Below the pieces are notes generated by a model. That model was not told the origin of the DNA and ran no database searches. It worked only from the letters and a program-made list of their open reading frames with translations. A DNA stretch of 21,366 bases from Treponema sp. (GTDB taxonomy: Bacteria > Spirochaetota > Spirochaetia > Treponematales > Treponemataceae), in contig JALNVF010000047.1 in the NCBI GenBank assembly GCA_023231445.1, positions 1-21,366 of the forward strand, in the 5' to 3' direction. Both the position numbers and the translations under genes were made by a program. Positions 1-7,692 of the stretch are shown here, in pieces; the stretch's first letter is position 1; each line of letters opens with the position of its first letter.

Positions 1-598
1 ATTCGGTATGCATCCGCAGATGCCTGTTCTGGAAAATGCGGATTTTATGGAGTTGCTGCTGAAGGAAAAACGTATTCAGGCAATAGGAGAAGCAGGTTTT
101 GATTTTTTTACAAAGGAATTGAGATCTGACAGTTCCCGGCAGGAAGAAGCCTGGAATATAGAACTTGAGCTTGCCGCTTTTTATAAAGTACCGGTTATTG
201 TTCACTGCAGGAAGGCTCTTGACCGTATGTTCCGTGATTCGGAAAAACTTGGTAAAATAACCGCCGTTGTGTTTCATTCATTTTCGGGAAATCCTTCCGA
301 TGCACATTCTTTATTACGACACCGGGTGAACTCCTATTTCAGTTTCGGGAAACCGCTCATTTGCGGTGATAAAAGTGCAATTGCCTGTGTGAAGGAACTT
401 TCTGGAGACAGACTGCTTATGGAAACTGACGCGCCGTATCAGACTCTGAAAAACGAAAACGCGACAAATCCTGCAGAAATAACCCGCGTATATGAAACTG
501 CATTCCATTTGCGGACAGAAAGGAGTCAGAATCTGCATTCAGAAGATTTTTCTGCGCAGATATTTTCCAATTTCAAAGCTGCGTACGGTATTGACTGA
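1..598 (+). CDS. TatD-family metal-dependent DNase (5' end outside window)
   Basis: The reading frame is open from the window edge (frame of position 2), so this is the C-terminal 199 residues or so of a longer protein. The sequence FGMHPQ just inside the edge matches the conserved Gly-x-His-Pro segment of TatD hydrolases, so the ATG at position 8 is internal and not the start. Metal-binding motifs follow in family order: GEAGFDFF (usual GEIGLDY, with the Glu ligand), PVIVHCRKA and VFHSFSG (His ligands), and LLMETDAPY (Asp ligand). TatD proteins are TIM-barrel metal-dependent phosphoesterases with 3'-exonuclease activity, implicated in DNA repair or turnover. The Gly-Phe-Asp-Phe-Phe variant is a mild departure from the family. 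The end overlaps the opposite-strand HPt gene by 26 bp. TatD family membership is secure; the exact subgroup (TatD, YcfH or YjjV type) is not. Confidence 0.9.
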   Translation, partial: FGMHPQMPVLENADFMELLLKEKRIQAIGEAGFDFFTKELRSDSSRQEEAWNIELELAAFYKVPVIVHCRKALDRMFRDSEKLGKITAVVFHSFSGNPSDAHSLLRHRVNSYFSFGKPLICGDKSAIACVKELSGDRLLMETDAPYQTLKNENATNPAEITRVYETAFHLRTERSQNLHSEDFSAQIFSNFKAAYGID

Positions 599-935
599 GT
601 TCCCTTACCGTTGCTTCGTAAACAGCAAGAAAACTGGCGTGAAGTGACTTAACATCTCCCCGTTTCCTGCCTTTAAGTACATCCTCAAACGTCTGGCCTT
701 CATCATGCAGTTTTTCTGCACCTATCTGCCCAGCGGCACCTTTACAGCGGTGTACGTATGAGCCTGCTTCATCGTTCTTTCCTGATGCGATAAGTGAATC
801 AAGATGCCTGTCGTCAAACGGCGCTTCGGTAAGAAAAGAGGTGATAAGCATCTGATACAGTGATTTGTCACCTCCAAGCATATCAAGGCCGGATGCTGTA
901 TTAAGCAGTTTTTTCTCTTCCATAATGAGTAACAT
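573..935 (-). CDS. Histidine phosphotransfer (HPt) domain protein
   Basis: This 120-residue protein consists almost entirely of one HPt four-helix domain. The phosphoacceptor is His62 in HRCKGAAGQIGA, matching the family pattern H-x-x-K-G-(A/S)-x-x-x-(I/L)-G. No kinase, receiver or membrane segment is present, so it should act in the cytoplasm as a phosphate shuttle between a hybrid histidine kinase and a response regulator. Neither partner is in this window. The first possible start is 935; a second ATG at 923 gives MEEKKLLNTASG and is equally plausible, since neither has a Shine-Dalgarno sequence. It is divergent from lepB, with a TATAGTA heptamer between them that could supply -10 boxes for both. 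It overlaps the 3' end of the tatD-like gene by 26 bp, tail to tail. The family is clear; the pathway is unknown. Confidence 0.85.
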   Translation of the reverse strand: MLLIMEEKKLLNTASGLDMLGGDKSLYQMLITSFLTEAPFDDRHLDSLIASGKNDEAGSYVHRCKGAAGQIGAEKLHDEGQTFEDVLKGRKRGDVKSLHASFLAVYEATVRELSQYRTQL

Positions 936-957
936 TGTAGTCTATCATTTGTTTTTC

Positions 958-966
958 TGCTATAGT
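958..966 (+). promoter_or_regulatory. Extended -10 promoter for lepB
   Basis: The sequence TGCTATAGT combines a TG-N extended -10 with a TATAGT box at 961-966. The best -35 match, TTGTAG at 935-940, has a 20-bp spacer, longer than ideal, which an extended -10 can tolerate. The expected transcription start lies at about 973, on the second ATG, so lepB mRNA would be leaderless. The overlapping TACTAT on the other strand may serve the HPt gene. Confidence 0.55.
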
Positions 967-972
967 ATGATT

Positions 973-2718
973 ATGATAAGTTCAAGTTTAAGAAAATTTT
1001 TCATCTGGCTATACATAGTTCTCTGTGCAGCGATTGTTTTTTCATTGTTGTGCATGAGTTTTTCCTTTGACATTTCACTGGCTGCACTGCCGTTGTCTCT
1101 GATTTTTTCCGGAGTGATGGTATATTATTCGTTTATGCTTGGGCGTAAAGATGATATACGTGCAATTCCTGTTATACGCAAGATGATGCAGTATCTTCCC
1201 TATGTCATGCTTGCATCGTTTGTACTGCGCAGGGCCGGAAAATATGGTACATACTACTGGTATGATGTTTTGACGGTTGTTTTATGGTGCATGGTTTTTA
1301 TCGGTTCTCTTGCAGTTTCTTATTACATGAATGAAAAACGCATCAAGCTGCTCAAAAAAGAATGGGCTTTAGAGGAAAAGAAAAATCCTCACAGGAAACT
1401 TCACGGCGGCGCATGGGTGCTTTTCGAAGTTGTCGACTGGATCGATGCTCTGGTCCAGGCTGTTTTTATGGTGCTGCTTATTCAGATTTTTATTGTACAG
1501 CTTTACGTCATTCCCTCTGAATCGATGGTTCCGCAGTTTCTTATTAAAGACCGTGTTATTGTATTTAAAACTGCAAGTGGTCCTAAATTTCCGTTGTCGA
1601 ATGTCGGAATTCCCGGTTTACGGAGCTACAAACGGGGTGATATCGTTGTATTCCGCAATCCCCACTACAGTATGGACCGTAAATCGGAAGTAAAAACAGT
1701 AACCAGCCAGCTTGTATATATGCTTACGTTTATGGCTGTAAACTTGAATAAAGATGCCGACGGTGAACCTAAAGCTGACCCTCTGGTAAAACGTGTTGCC
1801 GGTGTTCCGGGTGAACAGCTTGTGATGCAGGACGGTACACTGTATGCGCGTACAAAGAATTCATCAGGATTTAAACCAGTTACAAAGGACGCTTCTTTTG
1901 CCGCATGGAATTTAAATAGTGTAGATGCTTCGTCAAAGCGGAATATCAAAACATTTCCGCTTTCGCAGTCACAGTATGATATGATGCTTTCCTGCGAAAA
2001 GGACCGCCGCGATTTTAATCTGAACGATGCAGCTGCAGAATGTACGGATCTTTCACGTCAGTTTTACAAACTTGTTCCGGAAAAAAACGGCAGGATGTCG
2101 TCGGACGGTATTTCAATGTTTGAATATGATTTGTTTGTAAATTATGACTCATTCACTCAGAAACTGATGTCGGCAGACGGGGGTGCATGGTGGTTTGAAC
2201 AGTTTATGACCGACTGGATAAAGGACAAACCTGCCGACGGTATCTATGCGGGTGGTGATATATACCGTGATGCAAATTATCGTCTTAATGTAATGATAAA
2301 ATTGTGTCTCGGGCGTATAATCCAGCGTAATGCAGAGCTTATTCACAAAGGCATAACTGCCGAAAACAGGCGGAATGATGCTCAACTGTATAAATATATG
2401 GAACAGGCGGAGCAGCTTAATTTTTATGTGATGATTCTTGACCAGCGTAATATGCCGGTATTCCCGGAAAATAACCCTGACGGCAGTGCGCAGTATATTC
2501 CTGATAACTGCTATTTTATGATGGGGGACAACCGTTTTAATTCTCTTGATATGAGGCATTCTTATATACAGACAATGACTCCGCTGACAAAACTTGACAA
2601 TTATTCTGTAACATATGAATCTATAATGGCACCGCAGTTTGTGAACAAAAAATACATTCTGGGTACAACTGTGTTCCGTTTCTGGCCGGTAAACAGAATT
2701 GGCACTCTCAAATCTTAA
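973..2718 (+). CDS. lepB: Signal peptidase I, enlarged spirochete type
   Basis: This is the membrane serine protease that removes signal peptides from exported preproteins. Numbered from the ATG at 973 (581 residues), the catalytic Ser is S184 in PSESMVP and the general-base Lys is K273 in VKRVAGVPGE. Box E is MGDNRFNSLDMR at about 517-528. The N-terminal 140 residues carry about four extra hydrophobic segments. A further transmembrane segment (about 155-178) sits directly before the catalytic Ser, as the family requires. About 240 residues lie between the Lys motif and box E, far more than in ordinary bacterial enzymes, so the protein is about twice the usual size. The frame is open upstream to 865, but that region overlaps the HPt gene. 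ATGs at 967 and 973 follow an extended -10 box, and I prefer 973 on promoter spacing. secA lies convergent downstream. Confidence 0.92.
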   Translation: MISSSLRKFFIWLYIVLCAAIVFSLLCMSFSFDISLAALPLSLIFSGVMVYYSFMLGRKDDIRAIPVIRKMMQYLPYVMLASFVLRRAGKYGTYYWYDVLTVVLWCMVFIGSLAVSYYMNEKRIKLLKKEWALEEKKNPHRKLHGGAWVLFEVVDWIDALVQAVFMVLLIQIFIVQLYVIPSESMVPQFLIKDRVIVFKTASGPKFPLSNVGIPGLRSYKRGDIVVFRNPHYSMDRKSEVKTVTSQLVYMLTFMAVNLNKDADGEPKADPLVKRVAGVPGEQLVMQDGTLYARTKNSSGFKPVTKDASFAAWNLNSVDASSKRNIKTFPLSQSQYDMMLSCEKDRRDFNLNDAAAECTDLSRQFYKLVPEKNGRMSSDGISMFEYDLFVNYDSFTQKLMSADGGAWWFEQFMTDWIKDKPADGIYAGGDIYRDANYRLNVMIKLCLGRIIQRNAELIHKGITAENRRNDAQLYKYMEQAEQLNFYVMILDQRNMPVFPENNPDGSAQYIPDNCYFMMGDNRFNSLDMRHSYIQTMTPLTKLDNYSVTYESIMAPQFVNKKYILGTTVFRFWPVNRIGTLKS

Positions 2719-2761
2719 TGACAGGCTGCCGGCAATGATTGATTAGTGTATGATTTTATAT

Positions 2762-2804
2762 AAAAATGGTGCCCGTTAGTAAAACTTCCGGACACCATTT
2801 TTTT
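2762..2804. terminator. Bidirectional intrinsic terminator between lepB and secA
   Basis: The 10-bp arms AAAAATGGTG (2762-2771) and CACCATTTTT (2793-2802) pair, and the stem can extend by two GC pairs. A run of T follows on the + strand (2798-2804), and an A-rich 5' flank gives a T-run on the - strand. It therefore serves both lepB (+) and secA (-), which converge here. Confidence 0.85.
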
Positions 2805-2806
2805 AT

Positions 2807-2970
2807 CTTCCACAGAAAGGGAGTCCTGCTTATGCAGGACTATTTACGAAAATTGTTGTGGAAGAAATGCTACGCATTTCTTCCGCAGAAAGGGAGTCCT
2901 GCTTACGCAGGACAATTTACGAAAATTGTTGTGGAATAAATGCTACGCATTTCTTCCACAACAATTTTTA
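2807..2970. repeat. 73-bp tandem repeat with nested palindromes, entering the secA 3' end
   Basis: Two nearly identical 73-bp units lie at 2807-2879 and 2880-2952. A third partial unit begins at 2953, inside secA. Each unit contains a 7-bp palindrome, GTCCTGC-TTAY-GCAGGAC (2823-2840 and 2896-2913), and a segment matching the last codons of secA in inverted orientation. Around the secA stop codon, arms of 22 nt (2922-2943 and 2947-2968, one mismatch) flank a 3-nt loop. The upstream unit forms an 11-bp perfect hairpin at 2860-2884. The units differ at only a few positions, including one in each small palindrome (TTAT or TTAC loop). There are only two full copies and no unique spacers, so this is not a CRISPR array. 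Confidence 0.9.
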
Positions 2971-5759
2971 TATTTCTTGCCGCTGCCGCAGGGGCAGGGA
3001 TCGTTGCGGCCTACTTTTGGGGCTGTTCTGCGGACGGTTACTGACTGGCCCTGCGTATGGTGCTGCATCACACCGTTCGCTGCAGTACGTCTGGCCTGGT
3101 CTCCGTTCATTTGTGATGAAGCGGAATGCTGCTGTTCCTGTGACGATCCGCCGACGAGAGATGCTGCTTCGTTATGCTGCGCGTTTATCTGTCGTACCTG
3201 TGCTTCCTGCATTCGTTTCCGCTGTTCTGCAGCTTCCGGTGACAGCTGGATGCGTACTTTGAATACCCTCGACATGACTGTTGTGCGGATAGAGTCCATC
3301 ATGTCGTCAAAAAGATTGAAACCGTCTATTTTATATTCGGTGAGCGGATTTTTGCTGCCGTATGACCGGAGATATACTGCGTCGCGGAGACTTTCAAGCT
3401 CTTCCAGCTGATCAAGCCATTTATGGTCGATGATCTGTACATACTGATACCGGATAAACATATTCAGGTTTTCTTTACCTGCAAGTGTTTCTTTTTCGGT
3501 AAGATCGTTCTGAAGAACCGCTTCAAGAGCTTCCTGTGTAAGCTGCTCGGGAGGCAGCTGGATACCGAATGTATTGTGGATCTTTTCGTTAAGTTCACCT
3601 AATGCCGTTTCTTTACGGTGCCGTGAATTTAATTCATATTCTTCGAACCATCCGCTTAAGACGTCTCTGGCGTTATTCATGACGCGGTTTGAAAGATCGC
3701 CGTCGGCAAGAATGGTATCGCGCTGCTCGTAAATAACGGTGCGCTGTTCGTTGAGTACATCGTCATAGTCAAGGAGGTTTTTGCGGATCTCAAAGTTCCT
3801 GTCCTCTACCTTCTGCTGGGCGCGTTTGATCCCTTTATTAAGCCACGGGTGGTCGATGGGTTCGCCCGGCTGCATACCGATGCGGCTCATCATGTTCTTC
3901 ATCTTTTCGCCGCCGAACAGTCTCATAAGATCGTCATCCATCGAGATAAAGAATTTACTTCGTCCCGGATCTCCCTGTCGACCTGAGCGGCCTCTTAACT
4001 GGTTATCGATACGGCGGCTTTCATGACGTTCCGAACCTATTACATATAAACCGCCGGCATTTTTTACTTCTTCATAATCTTTGAACCACTGTTCTTTTTC
4101 AAGTTTATACGCTGCTTCATACTGCTCATTTGTGGCATTCGTACCAGCCTGTTTCCGTGCACGATATTCCGGATTGCCGCCGAGTTTGATATCGGTACCG
4201 CGTCCTGCCATGTTTGTTGCAATAGTAACGGCACCTTTAGCACCTGCTTCAGCAATAATAAGGGCTTCCCGTGCGTGATTTTTTGCATTAAGTACTTCGT
4301 GGCGTATACCTTTCCGCGTAAGCAGTTCGGAAAGATGTTCTGATTTTTCTACAGAAACAGTTCCGACGAGTACCGGTTGTCCCTTTGCATGGGCTGCAGC
4401 GATTTCATTGCTGATAGCTTCCCATTTGTCGCTTTCGTTAAGATATACTTCGTCGTTTTCGTCTTTTCTGAGTACGGGTTTGTTCGTTGGAATTGCGACA
4501 ACATCAAGTTTATAGATTTTATTGAATTCGACTGCTTCCGTAGCAGCGGTACCAGTCATACCGGAGAGTTTTGTATACATACGGAAGTAGTTCTGGAATG
4601 TAATCGTTGCAAGCGTTCTGTTCCGCTGGGCTATTTTCAGGTGTTCCTTAGCTTCGATAGCCTGATGCAGACCGTCGCCGTATCGTCTTCCTTCCAGAAC
4701 ACGGCCGGTAAACTCGTCGACAATCTGTACCTGTCCGTCTTTTACCAGATAATCTACATCATCTTTATAGAGCCGGTGAGCACGGACTGCCTGGGTAAAA
4801 TAGTGCACATATTCAAAGTTGCCTTCATCGACGACACTTCCGGTAATAAGATTGTGCTGGTGCAGAATCAGGTCAATGTGGTTTACACCTGCGTCGGTAA
4901 AAGACACCCGTTTTGATTTTTCGTCAAGGGTATAATCTCCTTTGATGTTTTTACGCTGTTCGGGATCCATATTTACTTCATCAGGATACAGACCGGTGGC
5001 AGGATCTTTTTCCACTTCCGTAAGCTCATCAACATATTTATCGACTTCGTGATATTTGAATGTGTCGTCTTCACCCTGTCCGCTTATAATAAGAGGTGTA
5101 CGCGCTTCATCGATTAAGATGGAATCTATTTCATCTACGATACAATAGTTGAATCCGCGCTGAACCTTGCGGGAAAGTTCAATCTGCATGTTGTCGCGCA
5201 GATAGTCAAATCCGAATTCATTGTTCGTTCCGTAGGTAATATCACACGCATATGCTTCTTTCCGTGCATCATTGTCCATGTTTGACAGGATCGTACCGAC
5301 GGTCTGTCCCATATAGGCATAAACGGGGCGCATCCATTCGGCATCGCGGCCGGCAAGATAGTCGTTCACGGTGACGATATGGACGCCTTTTCCCGACAGA
5401 CTGTTGAGGTATGCAGCAGGAACGCACATCAATGTTTTTCCTTCACCGGTTTTCATTTCAGAAATGCGGCCGGAATTAAGGACAAGTGCGCCCATAATCT
5501 GTACATCGTACGGATGTTCACCGAGGATACGGAACGCGGCCTCGCGTGCAACCGCGAACGCTTCAGGGAGTATGTCGTCGAGTGTTTCGCCCTTTGCAAG
5601 ACGCTCTTTAAATATTGCTGTCTGTTTAGGAAAATCTTCTGCTGAAAGCGATTTTGCCCAGCTTTCCTTAGCATTTACTTTCTCAAGAAGCGGCCGCAGA
5701 GCCTTTACGTCGCGTTCATTCTGCGAACCGAAGAAAAATGTTAAAATTTTATCTAGCAT
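2943..5759 (-). CDS. secA: Preprotein translocase ATPase SecA
   Basis: SecA is the motor that pushes unfolded preproteins through SecYEG at the inner membrane. The 938-residue product shows Walker A MKTGEGKT (102-109), the DEAD-type Walker B VDEIDSILIDEART (about 208-221), GMTGTA, GRGTDIKLGG, and GRSGRQGDPGRSKFF of the second helicase lobe. A Q/H/S-rich linker of roughly 60-70 residues follows. The protein ends in a zinc-binding SEC-C motif with C922, C924, C933 and C934 (CPCGSGKKYKNCCG), used by the family for SecB or lipid contact. The start MLDKILTFFFGSQNE is typical, with no Shine-Dalgarno sequence; a promoter places the transcript start about 3 nt before the ATG. The codons for the last eight residues lie inside a repeat and palindrome described separately. 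It is divergent from a lipoprotein gene and convergent with lepB. Confidence 0.98.
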   Translation of the reverse strand: MLDKILTFFFGSQNERDVKALRPLLEKVNAKESWAKSLSAEDFPKQTAIFKERLAKGETLDDILPEAFAVAREAAFRILGEHPYDVQIMGALVLNSGRISEMKTGEGKTLMCVPAAYLNSLSGKGVHIVTVNDYLAGRDAEWMRPVYAYMGQTVGTILSNMDNDARKEAYACDITYGTNNEFGFDYLRDNMQIELSRKVQRGFNYCIVDEIDSILIDEARTPLIISGQGEDDTFKYHEVDKYVDELTEVEKDPATGLYPDEVNMDPEQRKNIKGDYTLDEKSKRVSFTDAGVNHIDLILHQHNLITGSVVDEGNFEYVHYFTQAVRAHRLYKDDVDYLVKDGQVQIVDEFTGRVLEGRRYGDGLHQAIEAKEHLKIAQRNRTLATITFQNYFRMYTKLSGMTGTAATEAVEFNKIYKLDVVAIPTNKPVLRKDENDEVYLNESDKWEAISNEIAAAHAKGQPVLVGTVSVEKSEHLSELLTRKGIRHEVLNAKNHAREALIIAEAGAKGAVTIATNMAGRGTDIKLGGNPEYRARKQAGTNATNEQYEAAYKLEKEQWFKDYEEVKNAGGLYVIGSERHESRRIDNQLRGRSGRQGDPGRSKFFISMDDDLMRLFGGEKMKNMMSRIGMQPGEPIDHPWLNKGIKRAQQKVEDRNFEIRKNLLDYDDVLNEQRTVIYEQRDTILADGDLSNRVMNNARDVLSGWFEEYELNSRHRKETALGELNEKIHNTFGIQLPPEQLTQEALEAVLQNDLTEKETLAGKENLNMFIRYQYVQIIDHKWLDQLEELESLRDAVYLRSYGSKNPLTEYKIDGFNLFDDMMDSIRTTVMSRVFKVRIQLSPEAAEQRKRMQEAQVRQINAQHNEAASLVGGSSQEQQHSASSQMNGDQARRTAANGVMQHHTQGQSVTVRRTAPKVGRNDPCPCGSGKKYKNCCGRNA

Positions 5760-5764
5760 AATGC

Positions 5765-5794
5765 TTAAAATATACGATATTTCAAACTTATAGT
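5765..5794 (+). promoter_or_regulatory. Candidate promoter for the 5829-8967 gene cluster
   Basis: TATAGT at 5789-5794 is a good -10 box, with a weak -35 (TTAAAA, 5765-5770) 18 bp upstream. The predicted start is near 5801, giving a leader of about 28 nt before the ATG at 5829. The box overlaps secA promoter elements on the other strand, so the two directions could interfere. Confidence 0.45.
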
Positions 5795-5797
5795 AAA
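5769..5797 (-). promoter_or_regulatory. Promoter of secA
   Basis: On the minus strand, TTTACT (5797-5792) is followed after exactly 17 bp by TATATT (5774-5769). Nine nucleotides then separate the -10 box from the secA ATG, which predicts a 5' leader of about 3 nt. No Shine-Dalgarno sequence is present. Confidence 0.55.
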
Positions 5798-5828
5798 GAA
5801 GAAAACTGTCCGCATTGACAAGCGGAAA

Positions 5829-7079
5829 ATGAAACTTTATGCTGTCAGTATGACTGGAAACCGTTTGCTGTACTTTTTATATATCCTTGTGTCAATTTCA
5901 TTTGCAGCGCTTTTAGTATCATGCAGGCGATCGAATATAGTAGAATCGGTCGATGAAGACGAGCTGTTTTGCCTTTCGTACGGGAATTTTGAGGATCAGC
6001 TTAATATGTTTGATTTAACCGATGTGGGAAATATTCATACGACTATGACGATGCGCGACGGATTTTTCTACATTGCAAACGGCGAAGCCGGGAAGATTAT
6101 GGAGCTTAATTCCTACGGTGATCTGCTTACGCTGTATTACAACGAGGATTCTGGTTCGGCTGCGTTTACTCAGGATATAACACTCAAAAATAAACATATG
6201 CCGATAGCATATCCGTTCAAATCTCCCGGGCCAATAACGGTAGATTCCCGGAAGTATATGTATGTTGTAAGTACAATGCCTAAGGAACGTCAGGAAGAAG
6301 ATGAAACGGGTACCCTGCTGTACAGCCAGATTGTGCTGCGTTTTTCAAGTGACGGCACTTCATGTGATTATATCGGGCAACAGGGAGTAGGCGGAACTCC
6401 GTTTCCTTTTATACGGAACATTTATACGACGGCAGATGATGAACTTGTTGTTGTATGTACAACAATGGAAGGATCAATGGTTTACTGGTTCTCCGAAACA
6501 GGTTTTTTAATGTATAAAATTCCGATTATTACAAAGGACGTTCCGAAAATGCCCGGTATTGCGGCTGCTAATGCAGGAATAATTGCGGCCGTGCAGGACG
6601 TTATTCCTGATTATGAATCACGCCGGCTGTTTGTGAAAATTGACTATTATCAGCCGCGTATCGACAAGGATTCAAAAGCGGAGTCGGGAATTGATTTTGC
6701 AAAGACTTTTTTGTTTTCTCTGTCTGTTGACAACGGTAAGTATGAAAGTCCGGTAACAATTCCTCCCTATGAAGAAACGGTAACAGAGGATTACAGTAAA
6801 CTTGTTTTTAAGCTTCCGTATGATTTTTTCGGCGTTTCAAAAAGCGGCTGGCTTTTTTTTGTTATTTCAACGAGTGACGGATTCAATGTCGAAATGGTTC
6901 AGCCGTTCAGTCAGAAAATTATACGACGGCATCTTGATATAAATCATAAAGACGTGCTGTATTATTCGATGTCGCTGTCGGATTCGGGAATTATCTCGGC
7001 ACTGCTTGTTGAGCAGGACAAGGCGAAAGTCGTCTGGTGGCGGACCGACTCGCTTACAGCGGCCATTCTGAAGCCGTAA
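5829..7079 (+). CDS. Putative lipoprotein, probable beta-propeller
   Basis: The protein has 416 residues. The N-terminus has a basic residue (R12), a hydrophobic stretch (13-30) and a lipobox-like LVSC ending at C32, so it is probably exported and lipid-anchored. The next in-frame ATG (5850) would give a 25-residue signal peptide and is a plausible true start; GGAAA just upstream of 5829 is a weak ribosome site. The mature part repeats short segments of the form 'predicted strand, then YMYVVS, ELVVVC or GWLFFVIS', interspersed with Gly/Asp turns (ITVDSRKYMYVVS, YTTADDELVVVC, GVSKSGWLFFVIS). That pattern suggests a beta-propeller of the NHL or six-bladed kind. No catalytic residues are recognisable, so no enzyme function is proposed. 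It is the first gene of a cluster of five same-strand genes with short gaps, so co-transcription is likely. I cannot name the family with certainty. Confidence 0.75.
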   Translation: MKLYAVSMTGNRLLYFLYILVSISFAALLVSCRRSNIVESVDEDELFCLSYGNFEDQLNMFDLTDVGNIHTTMTMRDGFFYIANGEAGKIMELNSYGDLLTLYYNEDSGSAAFTQDITLKNKHMPIAYPFKSPGPITVDSRKYMYVVSTMPKERQEEDETGTLLYSQIVLRFSSDGTSCDYIGQQGVGGTPFPFIRNIYTTADDELVVVCTTMEGSMVYWFSETGFLMYKIPIITKDVPKMPGIAAANAGIIAAVQDVIPDYESRRLFVKIDYYQPRIDKDSKAESGIDFAKTFLFSLSVDNGKYESPVTIPPYEETVTEDYSKLVFKLPYDFFGVSKSGWLFFVISTSDGFNVEMVQPFSQKIIRRHLDINHKDVLYYSMSLSDSGIISALLVEQDKAKVVWWRTDSLTAAILKP

Positions 7080-7094
7080 TTTGAAGAGTGGAAA

Positions 7095-7667
7095 ATGGAT
7101 TTCAGTAAAATAGACGAAGGTCATGAAGACGGCAGCGAAAGTGTTCATTATTATTTCGATAATGAGGAGCGTATAAAACACGCTCCGAAAATCGTTCAGG
7201 ATTATTATGCGGGAAAAGGTCCCCGGCCGGTGAAAGGGCTGTTCAAAAATCTTGTTTCAACTCCTGCTAATAAACTGGGACTGTTAAGCATTGCCATATT
7301 TGCGGTATTTGTTTTCATTTATTCATTTACAGCAGAGAAACCGTACCGGAAAGTTGTGGGCGGTACGGAAATGACGCTTTCCGCTTTTTCATACGAAGAT
7401 CAAATATATGTAAGCCTTAAGGCTGCCGGATGGAATCAGAAGGACAGCAGTAAAAGAGATCTCAAACAGGGACTTACGCAAGTCAAATTCAGTGCATTTG
7501 ACAATCAGCAGGCTGCCGCCGCTGTGTCTGAAAAGCATGGAATGTACACAGGTCAGGAGCTTGTTTTACGGACAAAGTTTTCTGATTATGATATAATTAA
7601 AGTCAAAGCTGAAGTCAGATTTAACGGAGAGGAAAAAGAACTTTCCGCTTCTGTTGAAAAACGCTGA
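7095..7667 (+). CDS. Conserved hypothetical single-pass membrane protein
   Basis: This 190-residue protein starts MDFSKIDEGHEDG, with a purine-rich GAGTGGA upstream, 15 nt after the preceding gene. Residues 1-59 are hydrophilic and end in a Lys-rich stretch. One transmembrane segment spans about 60-79 (LGLLSIAIFAVFVFIYSF), and about 110 residues follow. By the positive-inside rule the N-terminus should be cytoplasmic and the C-terminal domain periplasmic. That domain looks beta-rich (EMTLSAFSYEDQIYVSLKA, and later IIKVKAEVRFNGEEKELSASVE) and may be an immunoglobulin-like or small beta-sandwich fold, which is inference. I do not recognise the family. Its position between a lipoprotein and a polytopic membrane protein suggests an envelope role. 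Confidence 0.7.
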   Translation: MDFSKIDEGHEDGSESVHYYFDNEERIKHAPKIVQDYYAGKGPRPVKGLFKNLVSTPANKLGLLSIAIFAVFVFIYSFTAEKPYRKVVGGTEMTLSAFSYEDQIYVSLKAAGWNQKDSSKRDLKQGLTQVKFSAFDNQQAAAAVSEKHGMYTGQELVLRTKFSDYDIIKVKAEVRFNGEEKELSASVEKR

Positions 7668-7692
7668 TGTAAAGTAGAAGAGGTTTTGCGAT

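Noticed and set aside
865..972. N-terminal extension of lepB from position 865
   Set aside because: It overlaps the coding sequence of the HPt gene on the other strand, and an extended -10 box at 958-966 lies downstream of it.
2807..2970. Possible CRISPR array
   Set aside because: Two copies of a 73-bp unit are directly abutting, with no variable spacers and no cas genes.
4377..4916. Open frame of 179 codons opposite secA
   Set aside because: It is a shadow of secA, with an unbiased aromatic-rich composition and no supporting signal.
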